From Bin5 sp963662575 (GTDB lineage Bacteria > Chloroflexota > Anaerolineae > Caldilineales > Caldilineaceae), in NCBI GenBank assembly GCA_963662575.1, contig OY759723.1:4836001-4900000 (forward strand): DNA of 64,000 nucleotides. The letters run 5' to 3'. The translations under genes were made by a program, and so were the position numbers. This document shows, piece by piece, positions 9,322-16,974 of the stretch (within the stretch, counting starts at the first letter, position 1; each line of letters begins with the position of its first letter). Under the pieces are notes generated by a model, which was not told the origin of the DNA, did no database searches, and saw only the letters and a list, made by a program, of their open reading frames with translations.

Positions 9322-9864
9322 TCAGAATATCTCCGCCAGCGTGACGCTGAACCCCGCCAGCGTCGGTGAGCGTAGCGACTGCCCCGCCTCGTAGATTCCG
9401 CTGACCTCGAAGCGGCCTTCGCCCTGCAGCAGCACCGTGATCGTCTTCGCATCGGGGTCTACGATCCAGAACTCCTTCACGCCGTGGTGGGCATACAGGT
9501 CAAGTTTGAACGTCCGATCGCGCCCGGCCGTCGCCGGGGAGAGAATTTCAACCACCAAGTCGGGAGCACCTCGGACGTTCTCACGCGTAAGGATGTGGCT
9601 TCTCTGGTTTGAAACGAACAGGATATCCGGTTGTACAACGTCCCTATCCGACAGGACAACGTCAGTGGGGGCGGCAACTACCGTCCCCAACTTTCTCTCA
9701 CTTACAAACCTATGAAGAAGGGATCCCAAAACCATCGATACAATTTGGTGGCCTGTAGACGGCGCCGGCGGCATAACCAACTCTCCGTTCAGTAGTTCAT
9801 AGCGCTCATCGTCCGATGTTTTCAGGTAGTCTTCGTACGTGAGCTTGGTCTTCGCCTCTAACAT
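9322..9864 (-). CDS. Uma2 family endonuclease-like protein (DUF820), copy B
   Basis: A 180-residue paralogue of the Uma2 protein at 7657-8199. Long identical blocks (DYLKTSD, RYELLNGELVM, DVVQPDIL, QRSHILT, VRGAPDLV) alternate with divergent ones. The candidate catalytic residues Glu28, Asp80, Glu106 and Lys120 are conserved. AAGGAG lies 8 bases before the ATG, a better ribosome binding site than for copy A. The position upstream of a DUF2806 start repeats the arrangement of copy A, so the pair arose as a block duplication. The two Uma2 genes have diverged clearly more than the two DUF2806 starts. Biological role unknown; nuclease activity is a family inference. Confidence 0.9.
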   Translation of the reverse strand: MLEAKTKLTYEDYLKTSDDERYELLNGELVMPPAPSTGHQIVSMVLGSLLHRFVSERKLGTVVAAPTDVVLSDRDVVQPDILFVSNQRSHILTRENVRGAPDLVVEILSPATAGRDRTFKLDLYAHHGVKEFWIVDPDAKTITVLLQGEGRFEVSGIYEAGQSLRSPTLAGFSVTLAEIF

Positions 9865-9914
9865 TTAGACGCTCCTTTCCAGAATCAGAGGTAGCGAAAC
9901 ATTCCAGCGCGCCT

Positions 9915-10529
9915 TTACCTTATCACCGAGTAGTAGCCTCCACCTGCACATGTCCGGCAAGTTGTGACGCCAGCGCCTACGACCTCGCGCTCGTTGATGA
10001 TCTCCTCGCCGCAACTGGCACACTTTGCCCGCGCGCCGGCTCGGCTCACGATGGCGGCGACGGGTTTTGACAGATTCACCCACTCGAATGAGAGCAGCTC
10101 GGCGTCGGGCATGCGCTGGTAGCCGTGCAGCATGGCGAAATAGCGCCGCTTTTGCTCTGGCGCGTAGTCACGCGCACGCGCGCGGACGTCGACCTGGGGG
10201 GCGACGCGCAGGGCCCGTTCGGTCTTTACGTCTACGAACGTAGCGCCGATCTTGCCGTAATCTTCGACTCGCAGGGTGCGGCCACCAACCGAGACGCCGG
10301 CGGCGGCTTCTACGCCATCAACAAAACAACCGTCCGTCTCTACGATTACGAGCAGACGTTTGTCCGTGCGCGGCACTTCCAGATCCAGTATTTCTGCGGC
10401 GGCGATGGCGCAGCGAGCGCCAAGGACTTGGCGGGGACAGAGATGTTTGTGGCGGGCGGAGGCCACCGCAAGCGCATTCTGCAACGTCTGCGGGACGGCC
10501 TGGATTGCTGTGTCGGTCGGCACTGCCAT
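9915..10529 (-). CDS. FmdE-like protein with C-terminal zinc ribbon
   Basis: A 204-residue protein matching the FmdE family, named after a subunit of archaeal formylmethanofuran dehydrogenase. The core shows the metal-site pattern HKHLCPRQVLGAR (His27, His29, Cys31), VETDGCFVDG (Cys68, Asp71), VGGRTLRVEDYGKIGATF and RALRV. A C-terminal zinc ribbon of DksA/TraR style follows, with Cys170, Cys173, Cys191 and Cys194. No other methanofuran-pathway gene is nearby, so it most likely is not a formylmethanofuran dehydrogenase subunit. Stand-alone FmdE proteins have been linked to metal or molybdenum cofactor handling, which is uncertain here. The ATG is preceded by AGGAGGT (10536-10542). The gene is divergent from mnmA across a 212-base gap. 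Confidence 0.85.
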   Translation of the reverse strand: MAVPTDTAIQAVPQTLQNALAVASARHKHLCPRQVLGARCAIAAAEILDLEVPRTDKRLLVIVETDGCFVDGVEAAAGVSVGGRTLRVEDYGKIGATFVDVKTERALRVAPQVDVRARARDYAPEQKRRYFAMLHGYQRMPDAELLSFEWVNLSKPVAAIVSRAGARAKCASCGEEIINEREVVGAGVTTCRTCAGGGYYSVIR

Positions 10530-10741
10530 CGGCGCACCTCCTATGTTGCGGCCTTCTGTCCACGCGATTTGCTGACTCTCGTCAGAGCGTAAAATGCGTG
10601 AATCTGCTGCCGCACAGCCCCATTATACCACTTTGATCAAATCGGCGATTCAATACGCCGCAGGATCATTGGCGTGTAGGAGAGAGGCCGCACACGCGTA
10701 GGCTGGTCTAACCATGACGGAAAATCGGCGACTGTGTTAAA

Positions 10742-11938
10742 ATGCGCAACATGATGGATAAGGCGACCAGGAGCAAGCATGACATCCCAGCAGGTGAGAC
10801 AACTGTCGTTGTCGCCATGAGCGGCGGCGTCGACAGTTCGGTGGCGGCGGCGCTGCTGACCGAGCAGGGTTATCGCTGCATCGGCGTGATGATGCGGCTG
10901 TGGGCTGAAGTGGCAAGCGGCGAAGGCTCCGGCAACAAGTGCTGCGACGAAGACAGCGTGGACGACGCCCGCCGCGTGGCCGATGCGTTGGGTATGCCTT
11001 TCTATCTGATCAATGTCGAACGCCCCTTTAAGGAGAAGGTGGTTGATCTCTTTATTGACGGTTACAGCGACGGTCTGACGCCAAACCCCTGCCTGGCCTG
11101 CAACCGGCACATTCGGTTCGACTATCTGCTCAACTATGCGCGGCGTCTCGGCGCCGACTACTTGGCTACAGGCCACTATGCTCGTTTGCGGCGGCAAGCG
11201 GACGGCAGCGTTCATCTGTTGCGAGGCGTGGACGAGCACAAGGATCAGTCCTATGTGCTCAGCATGCTGGGACAGTCGGAGCTAAATGACCTGCTTTTTC
11301 CCATCGGAGATCTTGCCAAGGACGAAGTGCGCCGGATCGCGGCTGCGCGCGGCCTGCCCATTCATAGCAAGCACGATTCGATGGATCTCTGCTTTGTGGT
11401 TGATGACGACTACCGGCGCTTTCTTAGCGATTGGGCTCCGGATGCGATGTCAGCCGGTGAAATCGTGGATGTCAACGGCAACGTGCTGGGCAAGCATAGG
11501 GGATTGCCGAACTACACGGTCGGCCAGCGTCGGGGGCTGGGCCTCAGCGGCGCGGGCGCACCCATGTACGTCGTAGAGATGGAGGCTGGCCGCAATCAGC
11601 TGGTAGTTGGACCGGCAGAGGCACTAGGAAGACCCGAATTGCTGGCAACTGACGTCAGTTGGACTTTGGGGCGGCCGGTCGACGCCGGCAGCCGCGTACA
11701 GTGCCAGATTCGATACACGGGAAGCCCACTTGATTGCACCGTATACCCACAGCAGGACGGTTGTGTGCGAGTCGCCTTCGATGCCCCTGCACGTGGCGTC
11801 AGCCCGGGCCAAGGGGCAATTTTGTACGACGGTCCGCACTGTCTAGGGGGAGGGCTGATCGCCAGACCGGACGCCGACGGCGAGACGGCGGGAGAAACAG
11901 CGCACCCGTCTGTCCAACCCGTTTTCTTTTCAGGGTGA
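10742..11938 (+). CDS. mnmA: tRNA-specific 2-thiouridylase MnmA
   Basis: Adds sulfur to uridine 34 of the tRNAs for Lys, Glu and Gln in the cytoplasm, using ATP and a persulfide donor. The 398-residue protein shows the PP-loop SGGVDSS (residues 27-33), the ATGHYAR motif near 142, the catalytic pair Cys120 (in NPCLACN) and Cys217 (in MDLCFV), and the HRGLPNYTVGQRRGLG stretch that precedes the C-terminal barrel. Both catalytic cysteines are present. The C-terminus carries about 20 extra low-complexity residues. ATG 10742 is followed by nearby in-frame ATGs at 10751 and 10754, so the exact start is open. A small membrane protein gene follows in the same frame after the stop. Confidence 0.96.
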   Translation: MRNMMDKATRSKHDIPAGETTVVVAMSGGVDSSVAAALLTEQGYRCIGVMMRLWAEVASGEGSGNKCCDEDSVDDARRVADALGMPFYLINVERPFKEKVVDLFIDGYSDGLTPNPCLACNRHIRFDYLLNYARRLGADYLATGHYARLRRQADGSVHLLRGVDEHKDQSYVLSMLGQSELNDLLFPIGDLAKDEVRRIAAARGLPIHSKHDSMDLCFVVDDDYRRFLSDWAPDAMSAGEIVDVNGNVLGKHRGLPNYTVGQRRGLGLSGAGAPMYVVEMEAGRNQLVVGPAEALGRPELLATDVSWTLGRPVDAGSRVQCQIRYTGSPLDCTVYPQQDGCVRVAFDAPARGVSPGQGAILYDGPHCLGGGLIARPDADGETAGETAHPSVQPVFFSG

Positions 11939-11950
11939 GGAGGTCCTCGA

Positions 11951-12232
11951 CTGGTTCCCGGTACGCCTTTTACGTCGCTAATTCTCAGTCCGTCAATCCT
12001 GCTAGCTTCGTTGCTCGTCACCGGATACGCAAGCATCTTTCACCTGTGGACTGGACGTTCGCTGCGAGAGTTGCCACAGTTCCTGATAGCGGCCGGGGTG
12101 GGCTTTGCGTTGGGGCATTGGGTGAGCCAGACTCTGCAGTGGGATACCTTGCGAGTTGGCCAGCTCAGCCTGCTGGAGGCGACGGCGGCGTCGGTTCTTG
12201 CCCTATTTTTGGTAAGGATACTCATTCACTAG
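11951..12232 (+). CDS. Small membrane protein, about three transmembrane segments, non-standard start
   Basis: A hydrophobic frame directly follows mnmA. From TTG 12011 it encodes 73 residues with two clear membrane helices (LPQFLIAAGVGFALGHWV and ASVLALFLVRILI). Upstream the same frame continues with another hydrophobic stretch (SLILSPSILLASLLVTGYAS). A strong ribosome binding site, GAGGAGGT (11937-11944), overlaps the mnmA stop. The only initiation-like codon correctly spaced from it is CTG 11951, giving 93 residues. I therefore favour initiation at CTG 11951; TTG 12011 is the conservative alternative. Function unknown. Translational coupling to mnmA is likely. Confidence 0.6.
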   Translation: MVPGTPFTSLILSPSILLASLLVTGYASIFHLWTGRSLRELPQFLIAAGVGFALGHWVSQTLQWDTLRVGQLSLLEATAASVLALFLVRILIH

Positions 12233-12318
12233 CCGCGAGGCATCTGCGCTTCTTGCCCGGAAAACCTGCCGGTTGAGCCAAACATCTTCAACTCGACCTA
12301 TTTCATAAGGAGATCGTC

Positions 12319-12699
12319 GTGGTCAGCGCCATAGTTCGGGATATCGCCATTATCCTTGTCGCCTTGGAGATACTCATAATGAACGTGCTGCTGCTGGTGC
12401 TGATCTGGCAGGTCTGGCGTTTGGTCAAGATGATCGGGGTTGAGATAAAACCGGTCATAGAGGACGGCCAAGAGACGGTTGGCACGGTCAAGGGCTCAGC
12501 AGAGTTTGTCAGCAGCAGTATCATTTCACCCCTCATAACCACCAGCAGCAGGGTGGCCGGCATCTGGCGCTCCGTAAACGTGATCAGGTCGGAATTGAAG
12601 AGTTCGATGGGCGAGATTACGCCGACCGGGCGGCGTTCCACTTCTGCTGACACCGATTCGACCCAGTCGGCACCGGAAAGTACACCCCCCGCCGCCTGA
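12319..12699 (+). CDS. Single-pass membrane protein resembling DUF948/YtxG
   Basis: A 126-residue protein with one N-terminal membrane helix (residues 8-35, with IAIILVALEILIMNVLLLVL) and a soluble tail containing the amphipathic stretch KPVIEDGQETVGTVKGSAEF. This layout is like DUF948 proteins, general-stress-type membrane proteins of unknown role. The C-terminal 30 residues are Ser/Thr/Pro-rich and probably disordered. The start is GTG 12319 with AAGGAGAT about 7 bases upstream. It follows the small membrane protein gene by 86 bases and may share its transcript. The remaining 297 bases to the next gene hold nothing I can support. Confidence 0.65.
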   Translation: MVSAIVRDIAIILVALEILIMNVLLLVLIWQVWRLVKMIGVEIKPVIEDGQETVGTVKGSAEFVSSSIISPLITTSSRVAGIWRSVNVIRSELKSSMGEITPTGRRSTSADTDSTQSAPESTPPAA

Positions 12700-12996
12700 T
12701 AGGGAATGGGGCCAGGTCTGCGCTGGAAAGGGAGTTTCGCCGTCATACTTCCGCTGGCGACTACTCCTCCTCTCGGCCTCTCACGCTCCCGCGATTGCCA
12801 CTAGTATTTTGACCAGGGCAGTGCCCGCGACAACTGTTGTCCCGTCTTGGATACCCTTCAGGAGGATTTGGGCAGCTACCGCGAACTCACTCAGCCCATT
12901 CACATTCCGGTAGTCCCCCATTCGAAGAGAACGGGGTGGAAGGTAAGCATTGAGCCTTGCCCCCCACACTTTGACACAGTACTTTCGAGGAAATGA

Positions 12997-13554
12997 ATGA
13001 ATTACTGGCAAACTGAATTGATCCGGCTGCGCGGTGTAGAGCCGGAAGACGGCGACACATTCTGGAAGTGGAATCAGGATAGCGAAATGGCCCGCAATCT
13101 TGAATTCGTTTGGCCGCCCGTATCACTGTTCCAGGTACGGGAGGCTACCGCAGCCGATGCGAAGAGAAAAATGGAGAATGATTCTTTCAATTGGATCATC
13201 GAGGATTCTGACGGCACGCCGGTGGGCTTCATTCACACACACAATTGTAGCCCCCGCAACGGCGTCTTCAAGTTCGGATTGGGCGTTGATGCTACCCACC
13301 GCCGTAAAGGATATGCCGCGGCGGCTATTCTCCTCATACTCCGCTACTACTTTCAGGAGTTGCGTTACCAGAAGGTAACCATTCAGATGCATAGCGAAAA
13401 CAGGGCCTCGCGTGCTCTGCACGAAGGGTTGGGCTTTGTGCAGGAAGGCGCTGTGCGGCGAGCGATATTTACAGGAGGACGTTACCTGGACGAACTTTTC
13501 TTCGGTATGACAATTGAAGAGTGGCAGCAGCGCTATGGAGAAGCGGCAAAATGA
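12997..13554 (+). CDS. GNAT-family N-acetyltransferase (RimJ/RimL-like)
   Basis: A 185-residue single-domain acetyltransferase that would transfer an acetyl group from acetyl-CoA to an amine; the substrate is not readable. The fold elements are in order: LIRLRGVEPEDGDTFWKW at the start, PVGFIHTHNCSP (strand 4 region), the CoA-binding loop DATHRRKGYAAAAI (residues 98-111) and the late motif SENRASRALHEGLGFVQEG. It overlaps the next gene by 4 bases (ATGA), so the two are probably translationally coupled. Start ATG 12997; another ATG at 12993 is out of frame. Confidence 0.88.
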   Translation: MNYWQTELIRLRGVEPEDGDTFWKWNQDSEMARNLEFVWPPVSLFQVREATAADAKRKMENDSFNWIIEDSDGTPVGFIHTHNCSPRNGVFKFGLGVDATHRRKGYAAAAILLILRYYFQELRYQKVTIQMHSENRASRALHEGLGFVQEGAVRRAIFTGGRYLDELFFGMTIEEWQQRYGEAAK

Positions 13555-14816
13555 ACCGCGCCTTCAGTGCTGTCAGACTCGATCCAACCGTTACAGATTG
13601 GCCGGTCCGGCTTCGCGAGATGCGAAGCCAGTTGGGAGACCGGCCATCGCTTCTGCCTCATCACTTTCTTGAGGTCGTTCTACCAAAAATCGGTGGAGAG
13701 TGTTTTGGCCTTGTGACTTCTCAGGGCGACAATACTAGGTTCCCTAGCGGCTATGCTTTCCTGCTGCCGCGCGATGCCAAGGCCGAAGAGTTGGAATTTA
13801 CGCTGCGCTACGAGCATGTCGCAGATTTCCCGGCAGTAAGCGGCGAAGAGGTAACGAAAGCTGTGGAAGAAGTGCTGCCTACACACCAAAGGACTCGCTT
13901 CTATCGACCCGACGCGGACCACGCATTCACTTCGACTCATATGAGTTTAGAAGGAATTGATTGCGGCCGCCCTGACGCGTCAGAGGCGGCTGCAATTCGA
14001 ACGATGCAGCACGCCATTTGGCACAGCCCGCCGGACGGCCTATACCCCAGCGATCTTCACTGCGACGAAGCCGGTTTGGGTTGCTCCCTGGTGGCCCGAG
14101 TGGACGGGACAGTGGCCGCTTTCCTGCTAGGATTCCTCCGTTTTTCTGCCGTCACTACTGCTCTGCCTCTACAGAACTATAACAGGGAACTGATGCTCGA
14201 ATCTCAACTGCTTGCGGTCGCGCCCGGCAGGCGCAGGCGTCGGATTGGCCAGGTGCTGAAACGACTGCAAGCTCGTCAAGCCATGGCCACGGGCATCGAT
14301 TTGATCAGCTGGACCACGGATCCATTGCTCTTTGCCAACGCCCTACTCAATTTCACCCGTTTGGGCGCTGTCGCCTGCGAATTTCAGCCCAGTTTCTATC
14401 CATTCCGCAACGAATTGAACCGGTTGACGGCAGCGCGCCTGATTATGTTGTGGCCGGTTCGCTCGCGACGAGCGCAGATGGCTTTGCAGGACGACGCGCA
14501 GGCGGGACCTTGCGAAGTCGAGTCCGACCCGGAACTGATTGTCGTCAACCAGGGCGGTGAAACACCTGTATTTGACGCTGCCGGCTCTCGCATCGCCATC
14601 GAGATTCCAGCAGACTGGGTCGCTCTCCAGCGTCTGGATTGGCAAGCGGCACGGCGCTGGCGCGACACAACCAATCGCCTGCTGAGCCATTACGTCGGTT
14701 CACAGCAGGGCGGATATGTCATCACTAATACAGGGGTGAGTGGTACGCGTCGCTATCTGATAGGCGAGCGCGTGGAAGGCACGCTGCTGGACGACATTTT
14801 TGCGCCGGCAGACTGA
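13551..14816 (+). CDS. Predicted GNAT-superfamily acetyltransferase (COG3375-like)
   Basis: A 421-residue protein. The middle region (GCSLVARVDGTVAAFLLGF, then ESQLLAVAPGRRRRRIGQVL) has the GNAT strand and CoA-loop pattern, and the following segment (ISWTTDPLLFANALLNFTRL) matches the large COG3375 group of predicted acetyltransferases. Residues 1-110 and the last 100 are outside the GNAT domain and not recognisable. Substrate unknown. ATG 13551 overlaps the stop of the preceding GNAT gene, with GGAG about 12 bases upstream. This start is preferred over an in-frame TTG 30 bases earlier that would lie inside the upstream gene. The two genes likely act in the same modification step, by inference. 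Confidence 0.8.
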   Translation: MNRAFSAVRLDPTVTDWPVRLREMRSQLGDRPSLLPHHFLEVVLPKIGGECFGLVTSQGDNTRFPSGYAFLLPRDAKAEELEFTLRYEHVADFPAVSGEEVTKAVEEVLPTHQRTRFYRPDADHAFTSTHMSLEGIDCGRPDASEAAAIRTMQHAIWHSPPDGLYPSDLHCDEAGLGCSLVARVDGTVAAFLLGFLRFSAVTTALPLQNYNRELMLESQLLAVAPGRRRRRIGQVLKRLQARQAMATGIDLISWTTDPLLFANALLNFTRLGAVACEFQPSFYPFRNELNRLTAARLIMLWPVRSRRAQMALQDDAQAGPCEVESDPELIVVNQGGETPVFDAAGSRIAIEIPADWVALQRLDWQAARRWRDTTNRLLSHYVGSQQGGYVITNTGVSGTRRYLIGERVEGTLLDDIFAPAD

Positions 14817-14886
14817 AACACTGCCCCGCTTCATTTGCTCAATTGGGGGCATTTCACACTTAGTCTTCAACTGGTGCGACCAGGAG

Positions 14887-15894
14887 TCAAATCAAGAGAC
14901 GGTCGAGCTCAACATCGTGGCGCCTCTTTCGGGCCTGGACTATTGCGCGCTGTCTGAGAACGCGAGGGAGTCCGAGCAGGCCTGCGCATTGTCCCCGCAG
15001 GCGCGCGCGGGCAGCTTTGCCACGAAGGTTGCAAAGCGCGTCGGCTGCAATCGAGAGTTGAGCGCCGACGATGTGCCAGAGATGACATTGAAGGAGTGAG
15101 GAGGGCATGTTTTTCGCCAGGGTCCAAATCGTGTTGCGACCCACGTAGTAGCTACTCAGTTCGTCGCCGCCACTTGCACCCAGTTTGTGATATACTTTCG
15201 CCGCCGGCGCGAAGACCGCGTGCCAGCCCAGAAGTTGTGCCCGGAACGAGAGGTCCACGTCTTCGAGGTACATCCAGAACTCTTCGTCAAAGCCGTCGAG
15301 GGCATTCCATAGCTCACGGCGCACGGCCATCGCCCCTCCGCAGCCTCCAAATACGTCTTCAGAGCTGTCGAACTGGCCGCTGTCGGTGGCCCAGACGCCC
15401 CGATTCCGCGGAATCCCGTCCCTGCCCATCATATCACCAGCCGTATGTATTCGGTCGCGTTCCTCGAACAGCAGGAGCTTGGCAGCTACGATGCCCGCTT
15501 GCGGATTGGCGCAGACGGTCTTGGCCAGTTCGGCCAAAAACTCAGGATCCGGTTGGGTGTCGTTGTTGAGAAGCACAATTATGCGACCGCGCGCGGCGCG
15601 GACAGCTGCGTTGACGGTGGCGACGAAACCCATGTTATCGCGGTTGGCCAGCAGGCGCACACGGCTGGCGTTGGATTGCACCCAGGCCACGGATTCGTCA
15701 CTGCTGGCGTCGTCGGCGAAGATGGTCTCAAAGTCGGAGAAGGACTGCGAAGCCAAACCGGCGAACAGGTCAGGCAGATGGCGGTTGCCGTTGTAATTGG
15801 GGATGACCAGTGAGAAGAATGGCGAAGGTTTTTCCGACTCGCTTACGCCGCCCGATCTGTCTTTCTCGGTTACTGCGTCCATAGGATTGCCCAT
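14887..15894 (-). CDS. Family 2 glycosyltransferase
   Basis: A 335-residue GT-A enzyme of the rhamnosyltransferase-like GT2 group. It would move a sugar from a nucleotide donor onto a polysaccharide or lipid-linked acceptor at the cytoplasmic membrane. Seen in order: FFSLVIPNYNGNRHLPDL at residue 26, the first acidic site FADDASSDES, the NNDTQPDPEF metal-binding stretch near residue 112, the GGAMAVRRELW acceptor loop and the FWMYLEDVDLSFRAQLLGW block with the catalytic-base ED. The C-terminal 60 residues are basic and amphipathic. Its ATG is one base after the stop of the rmlD-like gene, so the two form an operon. That pairing suggests rhamnose transfer, which is inference. Confidence 0.93.
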   Translation of the reverse strand: MGNPMDAVTEKDRSGGVSESEKPSPFFSLVIPNYNGNRHLPDLFAGLASQSFSDFETIFADDASSDESVAWVQSNASRVRLLANRDNMGFVATVNAAVRAARGRIIVLLNNDTQPDPEFLAELAKTVCANPQAGIVAAKLLLFEERDRIHTAGDMMGRDGIPRNRGVWATDSGQFDSSEDVFGGCGGAMAVRRELWNALDGFDEEFWMYLEDVDLSFRAQLLGWHAVFAPAAKVYHKLGASGGDELSSYYVGRNTIWTLAKNMPSSLLQCHLWHIVGAQLSIAADALCNLRGKAARARLRGQCAGLLGLPRVLRQRAIVQARKRRHDVELDRLLI

Positions 15895-15895
15895 T

Positions 15896-16750
15896 TCAGT
15901 CGTTCATTTCGGTTTGCACGTATTCCCGCAGCGCGTCTTGCCAGTGGCGCAGGGCAATGCCCAAGGCAGCGCCGGCCTGGTTGACGAGGACGGCGTGCGG
16001 CGGGGGCATCGTTGGTCGCGGCCACTCACGGGCGCTGATCGGTTCGACCGGCAGGGTTTTGCGTCCGGTCAAGCCCATCAGCTCCGCTGCCCATTCGTAG
16101 CGGCTGGCGCTGCCTTCGTTGACAAGATGGTAAATGCCGAAGCACTTTGTTTCTATTAAGAGTGCGACTGCCGCGGCCACATCGGGGGCATATGTCGGAT
16201 TGCCGTACTCGTCGCTGACCACGCGTAGAGCGCCGTGCCTGTCTGCGGCCGCGCTTATCTTGGCAGGAAAGTTGCTGATGCCAGCCCCATAAAGCCAGGC
16301 AACTCGCACGATGTAAAGGCGATCAAGGACCGCGGCTGCGGCCTGCTCCCCGGCGGCCTTGCTGCGGGCGTAAACACTGCCGGGTGAGGTCGCTTCATAT
16401 TCGTGGTAGAAGCGGCCGGCCTCCCCGGCGAACACTTCGTTAGTGCTAACTTGCACCAGCGCGGCGCCGCAGCGGGCACACCCTTCCGCCAAATATTTTG
16501 GGCCAAGCGAGTTGACCGCGAAGGCCCAGCCGGGCGAATTCTCTGCACCGTCGACGTCGGTCCAGGCAGCGGCGTTGATAACGATGTCGGGAGCAGTTTC
16601 AGCAACCGCATTAGCAATCGCAGGGTCGGCAATGTCGTGCCGGGGGCGTGTCCAACAGGTAATTTGGTCGGCGGAGCCAAACTGCGCCGCCAAAGCCTGT
16701 CCGAGCTGTCCGTTTGCGCCTACGATCAGAATATGGGCCATCTTGGTCAT
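15896..16750 (-). CDS. rmlD: dTDP-4-dehydrorhamnose reductase
   Basis: Reduces dTDP-4-keto-rhamnose to dTDP-L-rhamnose with NAD(P)H, the last step of the rhamnose donor pathway. The 284 residues show the nucleotide-binding GANGQLGQAL near the start, INAAAWTDVDGAE, the STNEVFAGE motif (usually STDYVFDG), the catalytic Tyr-x3-Lys in YARSKAAGE and the YGNPTYAPDVA substrate loop. Asn replaces the more common Asp in the STD motif, worth noting but within family variation. rmlA, rmlB and rmlC are not in the window. The start may be ATG 16750 or 16741. It is the first gene of a tightly coupled pair with the GT2 gene. Confidence 0.9.
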   Translation of the reverse strand: MTKMAHILIVGANGQLGQALAAQFGSADQITCWTRPRHDIADPAIANAVAETAPDIVINAAAWTDVDGAENSPGWAFAVNSLGPKYLAEGCARCGAALVQVSTNEVFAGEAGRFYHEYEATSPGSVYARSKAAGEQAAAAVLDRLYIVRVAWLYGAGISNFPAKISAAADRHGALRVVSDEYGNPTYAPDVAAAVALLIETKCFGIYHLVNEGSASRYEWAAELMGLTGRKTLPVEPISAREWPRPTMPPPHAVLVNQAGAALGIALRHWQDALREYVQTEMND

Positions 16751-16974
16751 TTATGCGAGTCGCGATGTACTGCTGTTATTACAAGCGAGACGTCTGCGTG
16801 GACAAGTCCTAGTATAAACGACAGACCAGATTGGCCGAAAGATTTTCCCGCCAGACTTTGTCCCCCGACGCGGTGCCCGGGGATGAAAGCCTACGTATGC
16901 CTTTTGGGGCGGCCTGGCCTCTCACTAGTTGCCATGTGCCATCGCCGAATACCTTGGAATTTTGAAGCAAGTTA

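Noticed and set aside
4160..9870. Calling the accessory patch a complete defence island
   Set aside because: There is no known defence gene set, no integrase and no attachment site. Only one nuclease-like gene of unknown role and Uma2/DUF2806 genes of unknown role are present.
12781..13011. A 76-codon minus-strand frame in the gap before the GNAT gene
   Set aside because: The end is mildly hydrophobic and coding-like, but there is no ribosome binding site, it overlaps the GNAT start, and no family is recognised.
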